From assembly GCF_000426685.1 (NCBI RefSeq), contig NZ_AUFV01000001.1, forward strand, positions 124,001 through 188,000: 64,000 nt of DNA, written 5' to 3'. A program made the translations under genes and the position numbers. This document shows positions 55,199-64,000 of this stretch, piece by piece. Under the pieces are notes generated by a model. The model searched no databases and was not told the DNA's origin. It was given only the letters and a program-made list of their open reading frames with translations. Source of the DNA: Solimonas flava DSM 18980. GTDB lineage: Bacteria; Pseudomonadota; Gammaproteobacteria; Nevskiales; Nevskiaceae. The first letter of the stretch is position 1. Each line of letters begins with the position of its first letter.

Positions 55199-58100
55199 GT
55201 GAGCGAGCCGTCGTCCCCCCGCATCCGCAAGCTGCTGGTCGCCAACCGTGGCGAGATTTCGATTCGCGTCATGCGCGCGGCGGCGGAGATGGGCATCCGC
55301 ACGGTGGCGATCTACGCGCACGAGGATCGCTTCGCGCTGCATCGTTTCAAGGCCGACGAGTCGTATCGGGTCGGCAAGGGCCAGAAGCCGATCGCCGCGT
55401 ATCTGGACATCGCCGACATCATCCGCATCGCGCGCGAGGCGGGCGTCGATGCGATCCATCCCGGCTACGGCTTCCTGTCCGAGAATCCGGCTTTCGCCGA
55501 GGCCTGCGCCGCGGCCGGCATCCGCTTCATCGGTCCGTCGCCGCAGGTGCTGCGCACGCTCGGCGACAAGGTCGCCGCGCGCCAGGCGGCGATCGCCGCA
55601 CAGGTGCCGGTGCTGCCGGCGTCCGCCGCGCTGCCGCACGAGCTCGAAGCGTGCAAGAAGCTGGTCGCCGAAGTCGGCTATCCGGTGATGATGAAGGCGA
55701 GCTGGGGCGGCGGTGGCCGCGGCATGCGCGTCATCGAGTCCGAAGCCGATCTGGCCGTGCAGATGGACACCGCGCGGCGCGAGGCCAAGGCCGCGTTCGG
55801 CAATGACGAGGTCTACGTCGAGAAGCTGGTGCGTCGTGCACGGCACGTCGAGGTGCAGGTGCTCGGCGACACGCACGGCAATCTGATCCACCTCTATGAG
55901 CGCGACTGCTCGGTGCAGCGCCGCAACCAGAAGGTCGTCGAGCGCGCGCCGGCGCCGTACCTCGCCGACGACCAGCGCCGCGGCCTGTGCGAGGCCGCGC
56001 TGCGCCTGTGCCGGCAGGTCCATTACTCGCACGCCGGCACCGTCGAGTTCCTGATGGACGCCGACACCGGCGGCTTCTATTTCATCGAGGTCAATCCGCG
56101 CATCCAGGTCGAGCACACCGTCACCGAGGAAGTGACCGGCGTCGACATCGTCAAGAGCCAGATCCGCGTCACCGAAGGCGCGCGCATCGGCGATCCGGCG
56201 CACGAGCACGTGCCGGCGCTGCCGACGCAGGAACAGGTCCGGCTCGACGGCCACGCGCTGCAGTGCCGCGTCACGACCGAGGATCCGGAGAACGGCTTCA
56301 CGCCGGACTACGGCCGCCTGCTCGCGTACCGCAGCCCGGCCGGCTTCGGTGTGCGTCTCGACGGCGGCACCGCCTACGGCGGCGCGGTCGTCACGCCGTA
56401 CTACGACTCGCTGCTAGTCAAGGTCACGACCTGGGCGCCGACCACCGGCGATGCGATCGCGCGCATGGACCGCGCGCTGCGCGAGTTCCGCATCCGCGGC
56501 CTGTCGACGAATCTCGCCTTCCTCGAAAACGTCATCAACCACCCGCTGTTCAAGTCCGGCGAGTGCACGACGCGCTTCATCGATACCAGCCCGGAACTGT
56601 TCGTCTTCACGCCCAAGCGCGATCGCGCGACCAAGCTGCTGCGCTTCATCGGCGAGGTCATCGTCAACGGCAATCCGGAGATGAAGGGCCGCCAGCCGCC
56701 GAAGCTGCCGCTGCCCGAGCCGCGTCTGCCGAAGATCAGCCTCGCGTCGCCGGCGCCGGCCGGCACGCGGCAGGTGCTGCTCGAACGCGGCCCGGCCGGC
56801 TTCGCGCAGTGGATGAAGGAGCAGCGCCGCGTGCTGCTGACCGACACGACGATGCGCGACGCGCACCAGTCGCTGTTCGCGACGCGCATGCGCACCGCAG
56901 ACATGCTGCCGGTCGCGCCGTACTACGCGCGTCTGGCGCCGGATCTGTTCTCGCTGGAATGCTGGGGCGGCGCGACCTTCGATGTCGCGCTGCGCTTCCT
57001 CAAGGAAGATCCGTGGCAGCGCCTCGCGCAGCTGCGCGGCGAGATCCCGAACATTCCGTTCCAGATGCTGCTGCGCTCGGCCAACGCCGTCGGCTACACC
57101 AACTACGCCGACAACGTAGTGCGCTACTTCGTGCAGCAGGCGGCCCGCAGCGGCATCGACATCTTCCGCGTCTTCGATTCGCTCAACGCCGTCGACAACA
57201 TGCGCGTGGCGATGGATGCGGTGATCGAGGCCGGCGCCGTCTGCGAGGGCACGATCTGCTACACCGGCGATCTGTTCGACGCCGCGCGGCCCAAGTACAG
57301 CCTCCGGTACTACGTCGACATGGCCAAGGCGCTGGAGAAGGCCGGCGCGCACGTGCTCGGCATCAAGGACATGGCCGGCGTCTGCAAGCCGCGCGCGGCG
57401 CGCGAGCTGGTGCGCGCGCTCAAGGCCGAGGTCGGCCTGCCGATCCACTTCCACACGCATGACACCAGCGGCATCGCCGCGGCCAGCGTGCTGGCGGCAG
57501 TCGAGGCCGGCGTCGACGCCGTCGACGGCGCGCTCGACGCGATGTCCGGCCTGACCTCGCAGCCGAACCTCGGCGCGATCGCCGCGAGCCTGTCCGGCGC
57601 CGAGCGCGATCCGGGCCTCGATCTTCACGCGCTGCAGCAGCTGTCGGATTACTGGGAGGACGTGCGCCGCCTCTACGCGCCGTTCGAGGCCGACATCCGC
57701 GCCGGCACCGCCGATGTCTATCGCCACGAGATGCCGGGCGGCCAGTACACCAACCTGCGCGAGCAGGCGCGCGCGCTCGGCCTGGAATCGCGCTGGGCGG
57801 AAGTCTCGAAGGCCTACGCCGACGTCAATCGCCTGTTCGGCGACATCGTCAAGGTCACGCCGACCTCGAAGGTCGTCGGCGACATGGCGCTGTTCATGGT
57901 CGGCAACGATCTGCAGCCCGAGGACGTCGAGAACCCGGAACGGCCGATCGACTTCCCGGAATCCGTCGTGCAGTTGTTCCGGGGCGAGCTGGGCCTGCCG
58001 CCGGACGGCTGGCCGAAGGCGCTGCAGGACAAGATCCTCAAGGGCAAGCCGGCGCTGAGCGAGCGTCCGGGCAAGAGCCTGCCGGCGGTCGATCTCGACG

Positions 58101-58669
58101 CGACGCGCGCCAAGGCCGAGAAAGCGCTCGGCCAGGAGCTGTCGGACCACGATTTCGCGTCCTACCTGATGTACCCGAAAGTCTTCAGCGACTACGCCGA
58201 GCACGTGAAGCTGTACGGCGACGTCTCCAAGCTGCCGACCACCACCTTCTTCTACGGCCTGCGCGAACAGGAAGAGATCTGCGTCGACATCGACCAGGGC
58301 AAGGCGCTGATCATCCGCCTGCAGGGCCGCGCCGACGCCGAGGACAACGAGAAGCTGTTCTACGAACTCAACGGCCAGCCGCGCGCCGTGCGCGTCGACA
58401 AGGCCGACGCGAAGAACGCGCAGCAGGAGCGGCCGAAAGCCGCCGAGTCCGATCCGAGCCAGATCGGTGCGCCGATGCCGGGCATGGTCTCGCGCGTCGC
58501 GGTCAAGGTCGGCGACACGGTCGCCAAGGGCGATCCGCTGGTCTCGCTGGAGGCGATGAAGATGGAAACGGTGATCGCCGCGCCGCGCGCCGCGCGCGTC
58601 AAGCAGGTGCTCGCGCACGCCGGCGTCGCCGTGCAGGCGAAGGATCTGCTCGTCGTGCTCGAGGACTGA
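55199..58669 (+). CDS. pyc: Pyruvate carboxylase (single-chain)
   Basis: A 1156-residue biotin enzyme that carboxylates pyruvate to oxaloacetate. In order it has: biotin carboxylase (about 8-460, KLLVANRGEISIRVMRAA, HPGYGFLSEN, GGGGRGMR); carboxyltransferase (about 540-810, LLTDTTMRDAHQSLFATRMR, ECWGGATFDVALRFL); the linker/allosteric part; and a biotinyl domain (about 1085-1156) with the biotin lysine K1121 in EAMKMET. The start is a GTG behind AAGGAGAGAG. A single-chain enzyme is less common in gammaproteobacteria than the two-subunit form. Confidence 0.96.
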   Translation: MSEPSSPRIRKLLVANRGEISIRVMRAAAEMGIRTVAIYAHEDRFALHRFKADESYRVGKGQKPIAAYLDIADIIRIAREAGVDAIHPGYGFLSENPAFAEACAAAGIRFIGPSPQVLRTLGDKVAARQAAIAAQVPVLPASAALPHELEACKKLVAEVGYPVMMKASWGGGGRGMRVIESEADLAVQMDTARREAKAAFGNDEVYVEKLVRRARHVEVQVLGDTHGNLIHLYERDCSVQRRNQKVVERAPAPYLADDQRRGLCEAALRLCRQVHYSHAGTVEFLMDADTGGFYFIEVNPRIQVEHTVTEEVTGVDIVKSQIRVTEGARIGDPAHEHVPALPTQEQVRLDGHALQCRVTTEDPENGFTPDYGRLLAYRSPAGFGVRLDGGTAYGGAVVTPYYDSLLVKVTTWAPTTGDAIARMDRALREFRIRGLSTNLAFLENVINHPLFKSGECTTRFIDTSPELFVFTPKRDRATKLLRFIGEVIVNGNPEMKGRQPPKLPLPEPRLPKISLASPAPAGTRQVLLERGPAGFAQWMKEQRRVLLTDTTMRDAHQSLFATRMRTADMLPVAPYYARLAPDLFSLECWGGATFDVALRFLKEDPWQRLAQLRGEIPNIPFQMLLRSANAVGYTNYADNVVRYFVQQAARSGIDIFRVFDSLNAVDNMRVAMDAVIEAGAVCEGTICYTGDLFDAARPKYSLRYYVDMAKALEKAGAHVLGIKDMAGVCKPRAARELVRALKAEVGLPIHFHTHDTSGIAAASVLAAVEAGVDAVDGALDAMSGLTSQPNLGAIAASLSGAERDPGLDLHALQQLSDYWEDVRRLYAPFEADIRAGTADVYRHEMPGGQYTNLREQARALGLESRWAEVSKAYADVNRLFGDIVKVTPTSKVVGDMALFMVGNDLQPEDVENPERPIDFPESVVQLFRGELGLPPDGWPKALQDKILKGKPALSERPGKSLPAVDLDATRAKAEKALGQELSDHDFASYLMYPKVFSDYAEHVKLYGDVSKLPTTTFFYGLREQEEICVDIDQGKALIIRLQGRADAEDNEKLFYELNGQPRAVRVDKADAKNAQQERPKAAESDPSQIGAPMPGMVSRVAVKVGDTVAKGDPLVSLEAMKMETVIAAPRAARVKQVLAHAGVAVQAKDLLVVLED

Positions 58670-58776
58670 GCGCCGCCGCTGGACGCGGACATGAGGGTCG
58701 CGCGACCCGCCCCGACGCGCTAGATTGGTGTCGGCCGTCAGTCCGGCGGCCGACGCCAGCTATGGGGAGCTGCGCC

Positions 58777-58998
58777 ATGAAACCGATTCTGTTCGCCGCC
58801 GTTCTGACGCTTTTCGCCGCGCCGGTCTGGGCCGCCAAGGATTGCGCGGAGCTGAAGTCCGAAATCGACGCCAAGATCCAGTCGCACGGCGTGGCCAAGT
58901 ACACGCTGGAGATCGTCGACACCGCCGCCGAAGCCGAAGGCAAGGTCGTCGGCAGCTGCGCAGGCGGCCAGAAGAAGATCGTCTACCGTCGCGGCTGA
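58777..58998 (+). CDS. Small exported DUF1161 protein
   Basis: A 73-residue protein with a signal peptide (MKPILFAAVLTLFAAPVWA). A DUF1161-like body follows (KDCAELKSEIDAKIQSHGV and GKVVGSCAGGQKKIVY) with two Cys that could form a disulfide. Function is unknown. The ATG at 58777 follows GGGGAG. The 208 bp after it, up to the lldR-type gene stop, hold only short GC dyads such as GTCCGGC/GCCGGAC and no gene that can be supported. Confidence 0.82.
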   Translation: MKPILFAAVLTLFAAPVWAAKDCAELKSEIDAKIQSHGVAKYTLEIVDTAAEAEGKVVGSCAGGQKKIVYRRG

Positions 58999-59206
58999 GG
59001 CCGCCGGGCGCTCGCGTTCAGCGCGGCGGCCGGCATAGCCGCTGCCGCGCTGCATCGGCCCGCCGGTGGCCGCGCCGCGGTTCACCGGCAGCGGTTTCGT
59101 CGCCGACAGCGCGTATCGGCTAGGCAATATCGTCACTGCACCGCTTGCGTCCGGCTGTCGCGCCGGACGGCCGCCGGTGCCGCGCGACGACCTCGCGCGG
59201 GTGGTT

Positions 59207-59914
59207 TCAGTGCCGCGCCGCGGGGCGGGGACCGAGATCGTTGAGGTGCACGCGCACGAACTCGATGTGCCCGGACGCGACGCGCTCGGCCGCGGCGACG
59301 TCGCGCGCCAGGATCGCGTCGAGCAGCGCGCGGTGCTGGTGGCGCAGCTGCGCCGCCGCCGCCGATTGCGGCGCCAGCCCGGCGAGGCTCAGCTGCACGT
59401 GCTCGTGCAGCAGCTTGAGCAGCGAGGCCATCAGGTAGGCGAACACCGGGTTGCGCGTGGCCTCGGCGATCGCGCGGTGAAAGCCGACGTCGCTGCGGAT
59501 CTGCGCGGCGCGGTCGCTGCCCGAATACGCTGCTTCGACCTCGGCATGCGCCTGGCGCAGGCGGCGCGCGTCGGCGGCATCGTGGCGCGCGGCGGCGAGG
59601 CCGGCCGCCTCGCGCTCCAGCATGGCGCGGAACTCGATCAGATTTTCCTGCAGCCGCGGATGGCGGCTGGCCATGTCCGACCAGATGCCGGCGAGCTGCT
59701 GGTCGCTGCGGTCGTTGACGTAGGTGCCGGCGCCGCGGCGGCGCGTCAGCAGGCCGCGCGCGACGAGCAGGCCGATCGCCTCGCGCACCGTCGCGCGCGA
59801 GACGCCGTGCGCGGCGGCCAGCTCGCGCTCGGCCGGCAGGCGCTGCTCGTAGCGGCGCGCGAGGATCGCGGCTTCGAGCGAGCGGGCGATGCGTTCGGAG
59901 GCGGGCAGGGCCAT
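59207..59914 (-). CDS. lldR: GntR-family regulator, FadR/LldR (FCD) type
   Basis: A 235-residue regulator. The winged helix (about 5-70, [32 protein letters not shown]) is followed by an FCD domain (about 85-220) with the metal-binding His pattern ([20 protein letters not shown]). It is divergent from lutACB, with a PdhR/LldR-type box in the gap, so lactate-responsive control of the lut operon is likely. Confidence 0.88.
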   Translation of the reverse strand: MALPASERIARSLEAAILARRYEQRLPAERELAAAHGVSRATVREAIGLLVARGLLTRRRGAGTYVNDRSDQQLAGIWSDMASRHPRLQENLIEFRAMLEREAAGLAAARHDAADARRLRQAHAEVEAAYSGSDRAAQIRSDVGFHRAIAEATRNPVFAYLMASLLKLLHEHVQLSLAGLAPQSAAAAQLRHQHRALLDAILARDVAAAERVASGHIEFVRVHLNDLGPRPAARH

Positions 59915-59929
59915 GCGAGTGCCGGAAAA

Positions 59930-59944
59930 ATTGGTCTGACCAAT
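59930..59944. promoter_or_regulatory. LldR/PdhR-type operator ATTGGTC-T-GACCAAT
   Basis: A perfect 15-bp dyad fits the TTGGTnnnACCAA consensus of the PdhR/LldR group. It abuts TATAAC (59944-59949), a likely -10 for lutA, so binding should block initiation. Confidence 0.8.
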
Positions 59945-60002
59945 ATAACAGCGACGGATGCGCGCGCCAGACTGCGGCCATCACGAAGCCAGCGAGGAGC
60001 CG

Positions 60003-60788
60003 ATGTCCGCCAGCCCCCATGCCGCAGGGTCCACAGAGACCCGGCAGGTCTACCTGTTCGCCACCTGCGTGATCGATCTGTTCGCGCCGCAGGCCGGCGT
60101 CGACGTCGTCGAGGTGCTCGAACGCCTCGGCGTCACCGTGCATTTTCCAGCCGCGCAAACCTGCTGCGGCCAGCCCGCCTACACGACCGGCTTTCCGGAG
60201 GAAGCGCGCAAGGTCGCGGCCGCGCAGCTCGATCTGTTTCCCGAGCCGTGGCCGGTGATCGTGCCGTCCGGTTCCTGCGGCGGCATGCTCAAGCAGCACT
60301 GGCCGCGCCTGTTCGCCGACGATCCGGCGCGGCGCGTGCAGGCCGAGTCGATCGCCGCGCGCACCGTCGAGTTCACCGACTACCTCGTCAACACGCTCGG
60401 CTTCCGGCTCGATGCGCCGGCGGCATCGGGCGCGCCGCTGCGCGTGGCGCTGCACACCTCGTGCAGCGCGCGCCGCGAGATGGGCACGCTCGGCTGCGGC
60501 CGCGCGCTGCTGGAGCGCCTGCCGGGCGTCGAGCGCGTCGAGCACGGACACGAAGCCGAGTGCTGCGGTTTCGGCGGCACGTTCTCGGTCAAGCATCCGG
60601 AAATCTCGGCGGCGATGGCGGCCGACAAGCTCGATGCGCTCACCGCCAGCGGCTGCGAGTCCTTCGTCAGCGCCGACTGCGGCTGCCTGCTGAATCTCAA
60701 CCTGAGCCTCGAAAAGCGCGGCGCCGCGCTGCGCGGCCAGCACATCGCCAGCCTCGTCCGCGCACGGATGGACGGAGCCGCCTCGTGA
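60003..60788 (+). CDS. lutA: L-lactate oxidation complex subunit LutA (LldE)
   Basis: A 261-residue (Fe)-S protein with two CCG domains: QTCCGQPAYTTGFPEEA and AECCGFGGTFSVKHPEIS. ATCVIDLFAPQAG lies near the start. With LutB and LutC it oxidises L-lactate to pyruvate. The ATG at 60003 fits; an upstream start would run into the promoter. The stop overlaps the lutC GTG. Confidence 0.94.
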   Translation: MSASPHAAGSTETRQVYLFATCVIDLFAPQAGVDVVEVLERLGVTVHFPAAQTCCGQPAYTTGFPEEARKVAAAQLDLFPEPWPVIVPSGSCGGMLKQHWPRLFADDPARRVQAESIAARTVEFTDYLVNTLGFRLDAPAASGAPLRVALHTSCSARREMGTLGCGRALLERLPGVERVEHGHEAECCGFGGTFSVKHPEISAAMAADKLDALTASGCESFVSADCGCLLNLNLSLEKRGAALRGQHIASLVRARMDGAAS

Positions 60789-61471
60789 GCGGCGCGGCGG
60801 CGGAACCGCGCGCGCGCGCGGCGATCTTCGCGCGCCTGCGCGCGGCGCCGGACGTCGAGCCGGTTGCGGTGCCGGACGTCGCCGGCTACTACCGGAACCG
60901 CGCCGCGCCGAGCGGCGAGTCGCGGCGCGAGCGCTTCGTGCGCAACGCGCGCAGCTGGCGCGCCGAGGTGATCGAGACCACGGCCGGGGACTGGCCGGCG
61001 GCGCTCGACGCCGTGCTCGACGCCAGAAACGTGCGGCGCCTGCTCGCCGGCCGCGGCACGACGATCGCCGATACGCTGGCGGCGCGGCTGCCGGCCGGGC
61101 GCCTGCGCTGGTACGACGCGCCGCTCGCAAGCTTCAAGCCCGAGCTGTTCGGCGCGATCGACGCCGGCATCACGACCACGCTCGGCGCCGTCGCCGAAAC
61201 CGGCAGCCTGCTGCTGTGGCCGGATGCCGCCGAGCCGCGCACGCTGTCGCTGGTGCAGCCGCTGCACATCGCCGTGCTGCATGAGAGCGGCCTGCACGAA
61301 ACGCTGTTCGACGCGATGGTCGGGCAGGGCTGGGCCGCACGCATGCCGAGCAACGCGCTGCTCGTCACCGGCCCGTCGAAGACCGCCGACATCCAGCGCA
61401 TGCTGGTCTACGGCGCGCACGGCCCGCGCGAGCTGGTGATCCTGCTGCTGCGCGACGGAGACGCCGCATGA
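60785..61471 (+). CDS. lutC: Lactate utilization protein LutC
   Basis: A 228-residue DUF162 (LUD domain) protein. Conserved LUD segments are present: GITTTLGAVAETGSLLLWPD, then LVQPLHIAVL and NALLVTGPSKTADIQ. The start is a GTG at 60785 overlapping lutA. Its ATG-proximal position before lutB is unusual: the common order is lutA-lutB-lutC. Confidence 0.92.
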   Translation: MSGAAAEPRARAAIFARLRAAPDVEPVAVPDVAGYYRNRAAPSGESRRERFVRNARSWRAEVIETTAGDWPAALDAVLDARNVRRLLAGRGTTIADTLAARLPAGRLRWYDAPLASFKPELFGAIDAGITTTLGAVAETGSLLLWPDAAEPRTLSLVQPLHIAVLHESGLHETLFDAMVGQGWAARMPSNALLVTGPSKTADIQRMLVYGAHGPRELVILLLRDGDAA

Positions 61472-62949
61472 GCGCCGCGAGCTTGCCGCAGGCCGACGCG
61501 CGCGTCAGCCCGGAGGACTTCAAACAGCGCAGCCACGAATCGCTGCACGACGCGCACCTGCGCCAGAGCTTCCGCGGCGCGATGGATTTTCTCGTCGAGC
61601 GCCGCGCGCTGCAGTTTCCGGACCTGCAGGCCTTCAACACACTGCGCAAGCTCGGCGAGAACGTGCGCCAGCACGCGCTCGCGCAGCTGCCGGACCTGCT
61701 CGAACGGCTCGAAGCGCGGCTCACCGAGCTCGGCGTAGCGGTGCACTGGGCCGAGACGCCGGCCGACGCCAACCGCATCTTCCTCGACATCGCGCGGCGC
61801 CACGCGGCGACGCTGATGGTCAAGGGCAAGTCGATGGTCAGCGAGGAAATCGGCCTCAACCACGAGATGGCTGCGCACGGCGTCGAGTGCATCGAGACCG
61901 ACATGGGCGAGTACATCCTGCAGCTCGACGGCGACCGTCCCAGCCACATCATCATGCCGGCGATCCACAAGACCAAGGAAGACGTCGCCGCGATCTTCCA
62001 CGAGCACATCGACGGCGCGCCGCTGAGCGACGACGTCAACGAGCTGATCGCGATCGGCCGGCGCGCGCTGCGCGAGAAGTTCGCGAGCGCGAAGATCGGT
62101 GTCTCCGGCGTCAACTTCATGGTCGCCGAGACCGGCACGCTGGCGCTGGTCGAGAACGAGGGCAACGGCCGCTTGTGCACCTCGGTGCCGGACGTGCACG
62201 TGGCGATCACCGGGCTCGAGAAGGTGGTCGACAGGCTGGAGCACGTGCTGCCGCTGTACGCGCTGCTGCCGAAGAGCGCGACCGGCCAGGCGGTGACGAC
62301 CTACCTGAACCTGATTACCGGTCCGCGTCGCGCCGGCGAGAAGGACGGCCCGCGCGAGATGCACCTGATCCTGCTCGACAACGGCCGTACGCAGGCCTAC
62401 CGCGAAGCACGCTTCCGCGCGACGCTGCAGTGCATCCGCTGCGGTGCCTGCATGAATCACTGCCCGGTCTACACGCGCGTCGGCGGGCTTTCGTACGGCA
62501 CCACGTATCCGGGCCCGATCGGCGCGATCATCTCGCCGCACCTGATGGGCCTGCAGTCGACGCGCGATCTGCCGACCGCGTCGAGCCTGTGCGGCGCCTG
62601 CGGCGACGTGTGCCCGGTCGGCATCCCGATACCCGACATGCTGATGAAGCTGCGCGAAGCGGGCCGCCATTCGGTCGCCGAATCGATCACGCCGCCGGCG
62701 CAGGCGCTGGTCGGTCAGGGCAGCGTGCGCCGCGCCGGCGAAGTGCTGGCCTGGCGCGCCTGGCGCGTGCTCTATTCGCACGCGGCGCTGTACCGGCTGT
62801 TCGCGTGGCTCGCGCCGCGGCTGCGCTGGCTGACGCCGGCCTGGCAGGGCGGCTGGACCGCGAGCCGCGCCGCGCTCAAGCCCGCGCCGCGCTCGCTGCG
62901 CGAGCAGCTCGCCCGACGCCGCGCCGGCAGGACGGTGCCCGGCCGCTGA
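61468..62949 (+). CDS. lutB: Lactate utilization iron-sulfur protein LutB (LldF)
   Basis: A 493-residue protein. The N-terminal LUD domain includes VKGKSMVSEEIGLNHEMA and GVSGVNFMVAETGTLALVEN. Two [4Fe-4S] ferredoxin motifs follow near residue 320 (CIRCGACMNHCPVY) and 380 (CGACGDVCPV). A C-terminal tail ends it. It overlaps lutC by four bases (ATGA). No lactate permease is found in the window. Confidence 0.95.
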   Translation: MSAASLPQADARVSPEDFKQRSHESLHDAHLRQSFRGAMDFLVERRALQFPDLQAFNTLRKLGENVRQHALAQLPDLLERLEARLTELGVAVHWAETPADANRIFLDIARRHAATLMVKGKSMVSEEIGLNHEMAAHGVECIETDMGEYILQLDGDRPSHIIMPAIHKTKEDVAAIFHEHIDGAPLSDDVNELIAIGRRALREKFASAKIGVSGVNFMVAETGTLALVENEGNGRLCTSVPDVHVAITGLEKVVDRLEHVLPLYALLPKSATGQAVTTYLNLITGPRRAGEKDGPREMHLILLDNGRTQAYREARFRATLQCIRCGACMNHCPVYTRVGGLSYGTTYPGPIGAIISPHLMGLQSTRDLPTASSLCGACGDVCPVGIPIPDMLMKLREAGRHSVAESITPPAQALVGQGSVRRAGEVLAWRAWRVLYSHAALYRLFAWLAPRLRWLTPAWQGGWTASRAALKPAPRSLREQLARRRAGRTVPGR

Positions 62950-63035
62950 GCGGGCCGCGCCGCCGCCGGCGCTACACTGCGGCCAGACGGTGTCGCGCGA
63001 GCAGACGCCGCGGAACCGATAAGGAGAGAGAGGCG

Positions 63036-64000
63036 ATGCCATCGTCACGACAGCACATCGAGACGGTCATGAACGTGGTCAGCGGCGCCATCGCCGTGCC
63101 GGCGGAAGCCGAGGAGCACCTGATCCATCGTTCATGGATACGCTGCTACCGCGATTACGGTCTCGATCCGGCCAGCCGCCACGCCGCGCGCATCGAGCCG
63201 TCGCCGCGCCTGCGCGAGCGGCGCGCGCGCCACGAGCGCTACCTGCAGGTCGCGCGCGCCGGCATGGAGCAGCTGTACCGCCACGTCTCCGATCTCGGCT
63301 ACGTGCTGCTGCTCGCCGACGCCGACGGCATCACGCTCGACTGCGTCGGCGACGATTCGGCGCAGTCGCCGCTGTCCGCCGGGCTGGTGCTCGGCGCCGA
63401 CTGGAACGAGCTGCACGCCGGCACCAACGGCATCGGCACCTGCCTCGCCGAGCGGCGCACGCTGACCTGCCATCGCGACGATCACTACTACGCCGGCAAT
63501 CTCGGCCTCAGCTGCACGGCGACGCCGCTGTTCGATCCGCACGGCGAGCTGATGGGCGTGCTCGACGTCTCCTCTCTGTCGTCGCCGGAAGCGCGCGAGA
63601 GCCAGCATCTGGCGCGGCATCTGACGGCGCTGTACGGCCGCATGATCGAGGACGCCAACTTCATGCAGCGCTTCCGCGAGCGCTGGATCCTGCGTCTCGG
63701 CACCGTCGGCGCGCTGATCGACGTCAACGCCGAGTTGATGCTCGCGTTCGACGCCGACGGCGTGATCGTCGGCGCCAACAGCGGCGCGCGCCGCCGCCTC
63801 GGCCTGTTCGACAGCACGCTCACCGGCGATCTGATCGGTCACAGCCTGTCCGCCGTGTTCCGCGATCGCGTCGCCGAGATCTGGCGCCTGGCGCGCGGCG
63901 CCGACGCCGCCGAGCGCGGCCTGCTGCACACCTGGGCCGGCGAGGGCTACCACGCCACGGTGCTCGCGCCGCGCGCCGCCGCCCGGCCGGCGGCCGTCGT
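63036..64000 (+). CDS. AcoR-like sigma54-dependent activator, cut by the window edge
   Basis: The frame from the ATG at 63036 is open to the window end (321 residues visible). It starts MPSSRQHIETVMNVVSGAIA, with RSWIRCYRDYGLDPA (about 35). A GAF domain follows at about 75-205: HAGTNGIGTCLAERRTLTCH, then LGLSCTATPLFDPHGELMGV. A PAS-like segment begins near 230 (LMLAFDADGVIVGANSGA). This layout matches AcoR-type activators, whose AAA+ and Fis domains would lie beyond the edge. AAGGAGAGAGAG precedes the start. Whether it regulates lut or a gene to the right cannot be seen. Confidence 0.85.
   Translation, partial: MPSSRQHIETVMNVVSGAIAVPAEAEEHLIHRSWIRCYRDYGLDPASRHAARIEPSPRLRERRARHERYLQVARAGMEQLYRHVSDLGYVLLLADADGITLDCVGDDSAQSPLSAGLVLGADWNELHAGTNGIGTCLAERRTLTCHRDDHYYAGNLGLSCTATPLFDPHGELMGVLDVSSLSSPEARESQHLARHLTALYGRMIEDANFMQRFRERWILRLGTVGALIDVNAELMLAFDADGVIVGANSGARRRLGLFDSTLTGDLIGHSLSAVFRDRVAEIWRLARGADAAERGLLHTWAGEGYHATVLAPRAAARPAAV

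Noticed and set aside
59133-61130. 665-codon minus-strand frame opposite lutA and lutC
   Set aside because: Antisense shadow; the plus-strand LutA and LutC motifs are unambiguous.

Overview
The window is GC-rich chromosomal DNA from a gammaproteobacterium. The housekeeping blocks leuCDB-asd-usg-fimV-truA-trpF-trpBA-accD-folC-dedD-cvpA-purF-metZ and tRNA-Leu-tig-clpP-clpX are typical of that class. Having trpBA between trpF and accD points to the Xanthomonadales/Nevskiales side. The lipid- and steroid-type redox genes around 28-37 kb would suit a Solimonas/Nevskia-like organism. That placement is an inference from gene order and composition, not from a marker-gene comparison. No prophage, transposase, CRISPR array or rRNA operon was seen.

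Layout. 1-0.7 kb: start of an exported protein that runs off the left edge, and a DUF2946-like protein. 0.75-8.4 kb: a LysR regulator divergent from leuC, leuD, a SAM methyltransferase, leuB, asd and an asd-like usg gene. 8.4-22.3 kb: fimV, truA, trpF, trpB, a lipoprotein gene placed between trpB and trpA, trpA, accD, folC, dedD-like, cvpA, purF and metZ. 22.3-27.6 kb: a ferritin-like protein, a His-rich cation efflux protein, a lipoprotein, then lpxH, ppiB and dusA on the minus strand. 27.7-39 kb: an accessory metabolic region. It holds two alpha/beta hydrolases and a TetR regulator divergent from a Baeyer-Villiger-type monooxygenase and an SDR, then an Mpo1-like protein and a Crp-family regulator. 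It ends with a minus-strand operon tetR - cytochrome c5 - Tat-exported aldonolactone oxidase-type flavoenzyme - Tat-exported fold-III PLP enzyme, and an AraC regulator.

39-41 kb: Fur-controlled hemP-hmuU-hmuV. 41.2-45.3 kb: tRNA-Leu(UAG), tig, clpP, clpX and an exported nuclease. 45.3-49.2 kb: LysR, cysC, sat and a DHH phosphoesterase, forming a sulfate activation cluster. 49.3-55 kb: a nucleoside/base utilisation cluster (MFS transporter, HutC-type regulator with a near-ideal dyad operator, nucleoside hydrolase, amidohydrolase, serine hydrolase). 55.2-58.7 kb: single-chain pyruvate carboxylase behind two tandem hairpins. 58.8-59 kb: a small DUF1161 protein. 59.2-64 kb: LldR-type regulator, lutA-lutC-lutB lactate oxidation genes and the start of an AcoR-like activator cut by the right edge.

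The most unusual points are: (i) a diverged second copy of the leuC 3' end between leuC and leuD, separated from the first by about 105 bp of hairpin-rich DNA; (ii) a possible periplasmic pathway pairing a PLP enzyme with a covalent flavin oxidase and cytochrome c5; (iii) a lipoprotein gene translationally coupled into trpB-trpA; (iv) a methyltransferase coupled to leuD; (v) a 121-bp imperfect inverted repeat after purF; and (vi) a DHH phosphoesterase beside sat-cysC that may remove PAP.
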